Shown here in pieces: positions 6,494-12,209 of a stretch of DNA of 12,209 nt. The notes under the pieces are model-generated. The model made no database searches. It was not told where the DNA came from and saw only the letters and a list, made by a program, of their open reading frames with translations. The translations under genes were made by a program, and so were the position numbers. The stretch is taken from positions 1 through 12,209 of the forward strand of contig JAQTMD010000030.1 in NCBI GenBank assembly GCA_028714595.1, in the 5' to 3' direction. Position 1 is the first letter of the stretch. Every line of letters begins with the position of its first letter. The DNA is from Candidatus Omnitrophota bacterium. GTDB taxonomy: Bacteria > Omnitrophota > Gorgyraeia > Gygaellales > Profunditerraquicolaceae.

Positions 6494-7504
6494 CTATGCC
6501 CTCAGCGCCAGGCCGACCGCGACTGCCATCTGGCCGGCGACGCCTTTGAGTTTCTCCTGATCGAGCGACGGGGCTATCAATATCTTGAGGAACGGGTCCC
6601 AGCGTTCCACGTCGATGGAAAGCATGTTCGCCAGCAGCGCGTCAAGCCCCGGGTAAAGGCTCCCCCCGCCGCTGACGAATATCTTCTCGACCGACGTTAT
6701 GCTGCGCGATTCATAATAATCGAACGACGTACGGACTTCCTGCCCCAATTTTGCGAGCACCGGCTCAAGGGCCGCCTTGACGTTGTCCTGTTTCTGCCTG
6801 TCCTTGTCCAATTTAAGCTCTTCGGCGGCCTTGAACTCGATGTTGAGCGCATCCGCGACGCGCTGCGAGAAATTGTTCCCGCCCACATTGATGTCACGGC
6901 TCAGGGCCGGCAGTCCGTCATCCAGGATGTTGAGATTGCTGGTCGCCGAGCCGATGTTCAAAAGCGCTATGGTCTTAGAGCGGATCGCCGGATCCTGGGA
7001 ATAACTGTAGTCAAAGGCGTTGATCAGCGCCAGGGAGTCGATGTCGACGATATCGACCTCGAGCCCCAGGTCGCGCAGGAGCCTCAGACGCTGGTTGATC
7101 AGGTCTTTTTTGACCGCTGCGAGCAGCACCTTCATCTTATTGTCGGGGAGATCCTTGAGGATCACGGCATCGATGTTGACTTCGGATACCGGGAACGGGA
7201 TATGCTTCTGCGCCTCGAACCGGATCGACTGCTTCAGGTCCTCCAGCTTCATCTTCGGGAAATCGATGTACCGGGTGATCGCCTGCTGCCCCGAGACCGA
7301 GATGTTCACGCGGCGCGCGCCGAAATCATGCATGATTCCTTTCAGCACCGATTCCATGTCGAACTGGTTCTGCTCCAGCGTAAAACCTACCACCTCTGCG
7401 GCGTCCTTGGAGAACTTGAGCTTGACCGCCTTGACGGAGGATACGCCGATGTTCAGGCCTACGGCGTATTTTTCTTTCGCCATCATCTTTTTAAAATCGA
7501 ACAT
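6494..7504 (-). CDS. pilM: Type IV pilus assembly protein PilM (actin-like ATPase)
   Basis: PilM is a cytoplasmic FtsA/actin-like nucleotide-binding protein that recruits PilN and relays to the motor. The 336-residue product has the phosphate 1 motif VGLNIGVSSVKAV (15-27), the phosphate 2 motif LLNIGSATSNLNIL (181-194) and the adenosine motif IFVSGGGSLYPGL (275-287). YIDFPKM and FEAQKHIPFP (96-105) are also characteristic of the family. The Shine-Dalgarno AAAGG overlaps the stop codon of the preceding small gene, 8 bases upstream, which suggests coupled expression. Length is close to the family norm of about 350. Confidence 0.95.
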   Translation of the reverse strand: MFDFKKMMAKEKYAVGLNIGVSSVKAVKLKFSKDAAEVVGFTLEQNQFDMESVLKGIMHDFGARRVNISVSGQQAITRYIDFPKMKLEDLKQSIRFEAQKHIPFPVSEVNIDAVILKDLPDNKMKVLLAAVKKDLINQRLRLLRDLGLEVDIVDIDSLALINAFDYSYSQDPAIRSKTIALLNIGSATSNLNILDDGLPALSRDINVGGNNFSQRVADALNIEFKAAEELKLDKDRQKQDNVKAALEPVLAKLGQEVRTSFDYYESRSITSVEKIFVSGGGSLYPGLDALLANMLSIDVERWDPFLKILIAPSLDQEKLKGVAGQMAVAVGLALRA

Positions 7505-7512
7505 AGCCGCCT

Positions 7513-7746
7513 TTACTGCAGGAACGTGCCGTTCTCCGTAGGAAACGAATCGTCGAATTCAGCGGGCCGGTCCGGCGCCTTTGCAGGATCCAGCGCTTCG
7601 TCCTGCGCCGGCGAAGACTGCACCCCGGGCTGCTGCTTCATGACCGCCTGCTTCTCAAAATGCCTCAGCGCCAGCAGTGCCGCCACCAGGATGATCGCCG
7701 CCAGCACGATGGTTCCGATAATGGTCCCGATGTTCTTCTGTTTCAT
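7513..7746 (-). CDS. Small single-pass membrane protein, unknown function
   Basis: I do not recognise this 77-residue protein. It has a short basic N-terminus (MKQKN), one hydrophobic segment (about 8-27: TIIGTIVLAAIILVAALLAL), then KQ-rich and Pro/Ala/Asp-rich low-complexity sequence that is probably disordered and periplasmic. It has no Cys and no signal peptidase or prepilin cleavage motif. I chose the ATG at 7746 because AGGAGG (7762-7757) is 10 bases upstream of it. The GTG at 7755, which overlaps the preceding stop, would have a spacing of only 1 base. It lies between the last prepilin gene and pilM in the same transcript, so a role in pilus assembly or membrane anchoring of the alignment complex is a guess from context. 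Confidence 0.72.
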   Translation of the reverse strand: MKQKNIGTIIGTIVLAAIILVAALLALRHFEKQAVMKQQPGVQSSPAQDEALDPAKAPDRPAEFDDSFPTENGTFLQ

Positions 7747-7751
7747 AGGGG

Positions 7752-9581
7752 TCACTCCTCCTGACGCCAGGTCGTCTTTGTCCTGAACGCGTCCGCAGGG
7801 ACGATGTTCGATGTATAGCTCGTCAAGTACGGGAAATACGGCGGCGTCAATCCTTCATCGAGGACCCTGCGGTCGTAAACAAAATTTCGGCCGTATCCCG
7901 ACACCATGGAACCGCCCGAAAAAGTGCCGAAGGCGCCGTAAAAATCGGTGATCGAACCGCCCAAGAGAGTAGCCGTGCCGCGCGGAGAACCGTGCTGGTA
8001 ATCGTCGACCGTAAAGATCCCGTTATGCGCCATGATGATACCGTGGATCTGGATATCATTCGGGGCCGACTCGTCGATGCGTATGTTGCCTCCCCATGAG
8101 AGGATCCCCAGGATATTATCGTAACCCGTTGCGCTCAAGGGGCTGGCAGTGTACTCTTCGTACCGGACATGGTTGGTAATGACCATATCGCGCTCGCTGG
8201 AAACGGTCACCCGCGTGTCCTTCTGGACGGTCCCGGAGAAGGACTTGATGTCGTCGTCGGAATAGATGATGACGCCCTGGTCCCCGACCCCATCCGGTTT
8301 ACCATTATACGTCGTCGGGGAACCGCCGTCAACCACAAGTTGCGTCTGGTTTGCGGATAGATCGACCGTGACCACGTACGTATGCGTCGTGTAGTTTCTC
8401 GTCTGGGTGATCGTGTATTTGGGGTCGCCGCTCGTCGCGTCGATGCCGAGCAACACCGTGGCATCATCACTGGATTGCCCCTGATTGCCGTTGATATAGA
8501 TGCCGCCGGTCAAGGCGCCGTCCTCGCTGGGCAGGAACACGCCGCGGTTGGAATCACCCGGCACGGGCATCGTGCCCAGCGCCTGGTTGCGCAGCTCGGT
8601 CTGGGTGACCGACGACGGCAGGTTGATGAGGTCGTCCCCGTAGCTGAAGGTAGAGTCGAACTGCGGCAGGTCCTTGCAGGGCACGGTTTCGCAACCCTCG
8701 CTCTCGCAGCAGATGGGGTTGGAAGTGCCGCTCAGGAGCACGGAGTTGCCGTTATTGTAGAACTTGACCGTGGAAAGGTGCTGGGAAACCTCGTCGGTAA
8801 AATGCGCCGAAGGGTTGTTGGCGAAGCTGAACCGCTCGTTGGTATGCACCGGGCCGTTGAAGTTGGTATCTGCGGTGAACCACACGGTCGTCCCGTTGGG
8901 CGTGCGGTGGTGCGACGTGAACAACGCGAATTTAGCGAAGTTATCGTGCCTGGATACGACCGTAAAATCATTCGGGGAATAGGAAACGGTCTTTTGCTCA
9001 TAGCGGTCGTCGGCGGTGCCCCTTGTGTTGTCGGGCCCTACGCTGCGAAGGACTCTGGACGTCGCGCTGACCCAGTACCGGTAGTAAAAGCGGAACGGCC
9101 CGTCGTCGGAGTCTTTGGCCGGGGCGCCCGTGGAGACCACGTGTATGCTTGCCGTCGTATCCCAGTCGTCACCCTTGCCCAGGTAATCGGGCAGCGGCAC
9201 CTCAAGCGTTGCCGTTGAACCGAACACGGTAAACTGGGTTGTGCCGGTGATATAGGCGTAATTACGTAAAAAACCGAGCGGGTCATTGCCCGTGACATAC
9301 GGCCGGATAGTGGCTGCATCGGCCGTAGCCAGCCGCACGTTCATGTCACCCGGAAGCCGCTTATTGAGCTCTGCCAGAGCCATGTTGGCGCCGGATTCGG
9401 CAAGGTTCAAGATCTGCATGTTGGTCCGGTCGGTATCGAAACTGCGGCGTTCGGAGACCATCGTCGACAGATAGACGCTGGTAAGGACCGTGATCACGGT
9501 CAGCACCGCCACGACGATGATCAGCAGGATCCCCTTCTTGTTCCCGAAAATCTTTTTCCCGCCATTTAAGATTTTTGTCAT
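7752..9581 (-). CDS. Large DUF4900-type pseudopilin-like protein (PilX/GspK position)
   Basis: The 609-residue protein has a prepilin-like N-terminus. A basic leader ending NKKG (14-17) is followed by the hydrophobic ILLIIVVAVLTVITVLTSVYL and the ERRSFDTDRTNMQILNLAESGAN helix (cited in parts). It lacks Glu at mature position 5, as do GspK and PilX, which start the fibre tip. The middle carries a DUF4900-like signature: FALFTSHHR (218-226), FNGPVHTNERFSFANNP (241-257) and a closing YDRRVLDEGLTPPYFP (569-584). A tight Cys cluster (C291, C292, C297, C302) holds the only cysteines and may form two disulfides. The start overlaps the preceding gene as ATGA, with GGAGGAAGGAG upstream. It is probably a tip or adhesin-like pseudopilin; substrate unknown. 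Confidence 0.78.
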   Translation of the reverse strand: MTKILNGGKKIFGNKKGILLIIVVAVLTVITVLTSVYLSTMVSERRSFDTDRTNMQILNLAESGANMALAELNKRLPGDMNVRLATADAATIRPYVTGNDPLGFLRNYAYITGTTQFTVFGSTATLEVPLPDYLGKGDDWDTTASIHVVSTGAPAKDSDDGPFRFYYRYWVSATSRVLRSVGPDNTRGTADDRYEQKTVSYSPNDFTVVSRHDNFAKFALFTSHHRTPNGTTVWFTADTNFNGPVHTNERFSFANNPSAHFTDEVSQHLSTVKFYNNGNSVLLSGTSNPICCESEGCETVPCKDLPQFDSTFSYGDDLINLPSSVTQTELRNQALGTMPVPGDSNRGVFLPSEDGALTGGIYINGNQGQSSDDATVLLGIDATSGDPKYTITQTRNYTTHTYVVTVDLSANQTQLVVDGGSPTTYNGKPDGVGDQGVIIYSDDDIKSFSGTVQKDTRVTVSSERDMVITNHVRYEEYTASPLSATGYDNILGILSWGGNIRIDESAPNDIQIHGIIMAHNGIFTVDDYQHGSPRGTATLLGGSITDFYGAFGTFSGGSMVSGYGRNFVYDRRVLDEGLTPPYFPYLTSYTSNIVPADAFRTKTTWRQEE

Positions 9582-10150
9582 CAGAACTCTCCTTCCTCCG
9601 GCGGCTCGCCGGGGGCTGACAAGATCTGGTTACGCAGGACCACGTCGGATGTCAATTGAAAATCCCTGTCTTTATGGGTCACGACCGTGACCCGCACCTG
9701 CGGGCAGCTTACCGGCACGGACGCACTGTCAAAGGTCACGCAGCCGTCGGTGCTCCCCGCGAAGGTGATGCTCTCGACGTGATTGGCGACCGGCGTATAA
9801 TCAACATCGCCGGATTCGCGCTTGACCAGGAGGTGCTCGTTCAAAGGATGCAGCCTGAAACCGATCCAGTGGATGCCGGTGCGGTAGCCGGCGGCGTCGA
9901 ATTCCGGCTTGTAGAACAGTATGGAGTTGGTGCCGATGGTGACGCCCCAGTAAGGATTTGACTGCGTCAGCTCCCGGGTCACCGCGTCCAGGGCGAACCT
10001 GGCCTCCTGCTGCTCGGTAATCTTGCCCTGTCCCTGGTTCCAGTACGTATCGGAGTGCACCAGAAGCCCGAGCATGGCCACGACCAGCACTCCCATGAGG
10101 AGCGTCACGAATATCATTTCAAGAAGGGTGTGCCCCGATTCGCGCTTCAT
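9581..10150 (-). CDS. Prepilin-like protein, PilW/GspJ type
   Basis: The 189-residue product begins MKRESG and then HTLLEMIFVTLLMGVLVVA (cited in parts). This is a class III signal with cleavage after Gly6 and Glu at mature position 5. The helix continues into EQQEARFALDAVTRELTQS (42-60), the region typical of GspJ/PilW proteins, where a DxxxRE(L)xx segment precedes the beta domain. Two cysteines (in DGCVTF and SCPQVR) may form a disulfide. The ATG has GGAG 9 bases upstream and lies 6 bases after the preceding stop. It would be a minor pilin in the inner membrane before cleavage by the prepilin peptidase, which is not in the window. Confidence 0.85.
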   Translation of the reverse strand: MKRESGHTLLEMIFVTLLMGVLVVAMLGLLVHSDTYWNQGQGKITEQQEARFALDAVTRELTQSNPYWGVTIGTNSILFYKPEFDAAGYRTGIHWIGFRLHPLNEHLLVKRESGDVDYTPVANHVESITFAGSTDGCVTFDSASVPVSCPQVRVTVVTHKDRDFQLTSDVVLRNQILSAPGEPPEEGEF

Positions 10151-10156
10151 CGCATT

Positions 10157-10681
10157 TTACTCCGATGAGTTGGTAAAATTCTTGATCAGGATCACTGCCT
10201 CGACCGGAGAATTCAGGACTCCCGTACCGTTGACATAACCGGACTGGTCCTCTCCTTCGTCCCAGGCGCCGTTCAAATTCTGGTCCTCGCCGACAATCCT
10301 GTTCCTGCTGCGAAACGATACGACCACGCGCGCCATGCGCAGGTCGGCATACGTCTCGCCGGAAAAGGGGTTGGTGACCGTGTTGATCTCGATGTGCCCC
10401 CGGCCGATGACCAGGGGTGTGCCGTTTATCAGGACGTTCGGGTCAATGACATCGAAGGATGTGTTGTTAAACAGCGTCACGTTCTCAAATGAGGCCGTAT
10501 GCAGCCGTTCCAGCTGGGTGCGCATGGATTCGGCTGCCAGCGTGGAATCGCGTGAGACGTCCGTCAAAATGAATAAGTCCATGAAGGTCAACAACAGCCC
10601 GGCCAGGCAAAACGCAAAGATACTGGCGGATACCAGCACCTCGACCAGCGTCATTCCCCGTTTCTTTTTCTTTGCTTTCAT
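10157..10681 (-). CDS. Prepilin-like protein, PilV/GspI type, with an EF-hand-like loop
   Basis: I start this gene at the ATG at 10681 (174 residues), which gives a compact basic leader MKAKKKKRG. Cleavage would fall before MTLVEVLVSASIFAF, with Glu at mature position 5. A longer frame to 10717 overlaps the preceding gene and adds no leader feature. MTLVEVLVSA and a small beta domain fit the PilV/GspI group. Residues 133-144, DQNLNGAWDEGE, match a 12-residue EF-hand calcium loop at positions 1, 3, 5, 6, 9 and 12. Similar DxNxNGxxDxGE loops occur in many minor pilins. AGAAGAAAG lies upstream as a weak ribosome site. The gene follows the PilX-like gene by 17 bases and precedes the GspJ-like one, so order I-J is kept. 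Confidence 0.83.
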   Translation of the reverse strand: MKAKKKKRGMTLVEVLVSASIFAFCLAGLLLTFMDLFILTDVSRDSTLAAESMRTQLERLHTASFENVTLFNNTSFDVIDPNVLINGTPLVIGRGHIEINTVTNPFSGETYADLRMARVVVSFRSRNRIVGEDQNLNGAWDEGEDQSGYVNGTGVLNSPVEAVILIKNFTNSSE

Positions 10682-10698
10682 AGCAGCACCGCTTTCTT

Positions 10699-11583
10699 CT
10701 ACCGCGCCTCCTGCCACGAGACGATCCGGGGGGAACGGTACGCCACGTTATCCAGCGCCGTCTGGATCTTGGTCGTGTTATGCTCGATGTCGGCCGTGCC
10801 GGTAACGGTCGTATCCACGTTTGCCGCGCTTTCGGCGAGGATCGCGCCGCTGACGAACGACGTCCCGGACATGTCCAGTTCCCCGATCACATAGATGATG
10901 CCGTCGAAAGCCACGGTCCCGGCAATGCGGAAATCGCCTTCGACGATCAAAATACCCGAACCGTAGACGTCGCCCGTGAACTTTGAACCCGGGGCAATGA
11001 CCCAGTTAATGCCGGTGAAGTTGCCCGAAGGGAACGTCTGGTTATACACCGTGCTCAAGCCCCTGATCTCGGTCGTAGAAAATCCGAACAGGTCGGCGAA
11101 ACTGAAGATGGAGTTCTCCTTGTAATAATCCGGATCATGGGTCTTCGGAGGAACGGGCTGCGTGGTGTTCTCTCCCCAGACCGTCGAGGCGCCCTTGAGC
11201 TGGATGTCGACGTTGGATTCCAGGCCGTATTTGAATTTCGAGGCGTCCACGTCGCGCGTAGAGACCACTGCCTTGACGGTACGCACCACTCCGCCGGCCG
11301 TGCCGCGGGAAACGATCTCGTAATAATTGCTCGTGCCGATTCGCGTGATGTTCGCCAGGTAACTTCCGCTGCCCAGCGTGCCGCTGACAAAGCTCTGATC
11401 AAGATTGTCATCCCGCGCCGCCTGCAGCCCTCCTTCGGCCGCCCACAGGGCCTGGACGGAATCCGCATAGCGGTTGGAAAGGTAGCTCTGGTTGACCTGT
11501 TTGTATAAAAACGAGCTGGAAAGCACGGCCAGGATCAGTATGATGAACAGGCTCAACACCAGGATCATGCCTTTATTATTCAT
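10699..11583 (-). CDS. PilX-like pseudopilin with short beta-repeat C-terminus
   Basis: The 294-residue product starts MNNKG followed by MILVLSLFIILILAVLSSSF. This is a prepilin-like leader and membrane helix without Glu5, as in PilX and GspK. The helix continues through QALWAAEGGLQAARDD (44-59), an AAE-G-Q-AR element characteristic of PilX/GspK proteins. The C-terminal third shows repeats of 18 residues: 209-226, 227-244 and 245-262, with an imperfect copy before them (191-208). Each repeat has a Gly at position 2 and alternating hydrophobic residues, suggesting a small beta-helix or stacked-sheet domain. Its ATG overlaps the preceding stop (ATGAATAA), with GAGG 7 bases upstream. It is probably a minor tip pilin; partner unknown. 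Confidence 0.8.
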   Translation of the reverse strand: MNNKGMILVLSLFIILILAVLSSSFLYKQVNQSYLSNRYADSVQALWAAEGGLQAARDDNLDQSFVSGTLGSGSYLANITRIGTSNYYEIVSRGTAGGVVRTVKAVVSTRDVDASKFKYGLESNVDIQLKGASTVWGENTTQPVPPKTHDPDYYKENSIFSFADLFGFSTTEIRGLSTVYNQTFPSGNFTGINWVIAPGSKFTGDVYGSGILIVEGDFRIAGTVAFDGIIYVIGELDMSGTSFVSGAILAESAANVDTTVTGTADIEHNTTKIQTALDNVAYRSPRIVSWQEAR

Positions 11584-12202
11584 TTCTGATCCTCACCTCC
11601 TCCGCCATAGTGAAATTCAAGGGCCTGTTACGCACCGTCTTGCCCCTTTTTATCGCCACGATGACCTTCCGGGAGTTCAGCAAAGTCGCGTTGCTGAAAC
11701 TGTTGATTGTCTCGTTCGTGTAGCTCGTATAAAAAGGAGGCATCATGACACCGGTGAAATTCCACTCATTCACCGTCACCCCGCCGTCGATAAACCGCCT
11801 GGTCAAGACCTCTCCTGCGGAGTCATACTCGTATTCGACATACTGGTCGCTGAACACCTGGGCAAGGGTGTCGTTGTCCCATACCCAGAGGTTGAATTTG
11901 ATGTAGCCGGTCGAAGGCGTATTATTGAAAAGCTCCTGGATCTTGGCCTGCCGGACATCCCTGACTATCCAATCCATGAGCATCTTGACGTCGGAACATA
12001 TGTCGGCCTTCGATGAGCCGACGCTCTGTGCGAAATCGCCGACCCGCAGGGTCATGACCAAAGCGGCCGCGATCACCGCAAGGATGATGAAGACCACCAT
12101 CGCTTCGATCAGGGTAAACCCGGTCTTCCTACCAGGAGACCAGGGAGAAAGCTCAAGATGCCTCTGGCGTCCCTGTTCAGTCCAGGTAACATTTGCCACC
12201 AC
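11576..12202 (-). CDS. Prepilin-like protein, PilW/GspJ type, with unresolved 5' end
   Basis: The mature part is a clear minor prepilin: RKTG then FTLIEAMVVFIILAVIAAALV, cleavage before Phe, Glu at position 5. The segment SDVKMLMDWIVRDVRQAKI (cited in parts) is typical of PilW/GspJ. The problem is the start. In this frame no ATG, GTG or TTG lies close to FTLIE, and the nearest starts are GTG codons at 12202 and 12199. They give a 27-28 residue leader whose sequence, VANVTWTEQGRQRHLELS, looks like the C-terminus of a PilV-type protein rather than a leader. The frame also stays open to the window edge. Either the two genes are fused, or one base is missing near 12141-12146 (see findings). The 3' end overlaps the next gene by 8 bases. 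Confidence 0.75.
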   Translation of the reverse strand: MVANVTWTEQGRQRHLELSPWSPGRKTGFTLIEAMVVFIILAVIAAALVMTLRVGDFAQSVGSSKADICSDVKMLMDWIVRDVRQAKIQELFNNTPSTGYIKFNLWVWDNDTLAQVFSDQYVEYEYDSAGEVLTRRFIDGGVTVNEWNFTGVMMPPFYTSYTNETINSFSNATLLNSRKVIVAIKRGKTVRNRPLNFTMAEEVRIRNE

Positions 12203-12209
12203 GCTCTTT
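12129..12209 (-). pseudogene. 3' end of an upstream PilV/GspI-like gene, out of frame with its probable stop
   Basis: The first codons in the window read KSVVANVTWTEQGRQRHLELS, resembling the C-terminal strand of PilV-type pilus modification proteins (V-V-W-GR-R-V-LSTL pattern, from memory). In the sequence as given the frame runs on into the next prepilin. If one C were added to the CCC at about 12142-12144, the protein would end LSPLVSW with TAG at 12131-12129, a typical length and ending. The rest of the gene lies beyond the window. Marked as broken because of this; it may be only a sequence error. Confidence 0.4.

Noticed and set aside
6371..7786. 471-residue open frame on the plus strand opposite pilM
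   Set aside because: It lies wholly antisense to the well-supported pilM and neighbouring genes, has biased Arg/Asp/Val composition and no recognisable motif. It is a shadow frame of GC-rich coding DNA.
8382..9218. 278-residue open frame on the plus strand opposite the DUF4900 gene
   Set aside because: Antisense shadow with no ribosome site or recognisable domain.
10682..10717. Twelve-residue N-terminal extension of the PilV/GspI-like prepilin
   Set aside because: It overlaps the preceding gene and spoils an otherwise canonical short basic leader.
1..12209. CRISPR arrays, insertion sequences, attachment sites, rRNA genes
   Set aside because: I saw no regularly spaced direct repeats, transposase motifs, terminal inverted repeats or rRNA-like stretches in the window.

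Overview
The window comes from a diderm (Gram-negative type) bacterium: it encodes an outer-membrane secretin, its periplasmic pilotin-like partners and many prepilins. Every gene I can support lies on the minus strand, so transcription runs from high to low coordinates. The Obg N-terminal sequence, with its shortened glycine-rich segment, and the style of the pseudopilins remind me of uncultured PVC-related lineages such as Omnitrophota. That placement is an impression from memory, not a tested result.

Region 1 (about 12209 down to 3231) is one tightly packed type IV pilus / type II secretion-like operon that begins outside the window. It opens with minor prepilins: the last codons of a PilV-like protein apparently running in frame into a PilW/GspJ-like protein, a PilX-like protein with a beta-repeat tail, a second PilV/GspI-like protein carrying an EF-hand-like loop, a second GspJ/PilW-like protein, and a large DUF4900-type protein lacking Glu5. 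The order reads as two successive I-J-K (V-W-X) sets. A 77-residue single-pass membrane protein of unknown function follows, then the assembly core pilM-pilN-pilO-pilP-pilQ. Genes overlap by a few bases or lie within 17 bases of each other. A strong intrinsic terminator sits just after pilQ. PilM, N, O and P would link the cytoplasmic side to the PilQ secretin, while the prepilins would form or prime the fibre tip. The motor ATPases, platform protein, prepilin peptidase and major pilin are not in the window.

Region 2 (3147 down to 1) is a separate RNA and ribosome housekeeping unit. A well-formed sigma-70-type promoter drives a half-length DUF2344 (radical-SAM-linked) protein and ribonuclease G. 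A second promoter, followed by a leader that folds almost entirely into two contiguous stem-loops ending at the Shine-Dalgarno sequence, precedes rplU (L21). The 5' part of obgE starts 2 bases after rplU. The rpmA (L27) gene that usually lies between rplU and obgE is absent here.

The points that most deserve a second look are the two tandem pseudopilin sets, the possible one-base frame disruption between the first two prepilins, the structured rplU leader, the unknown small protein beside pilM, and the lineage-specific insertions in PilQ and the DUF4900 protein.
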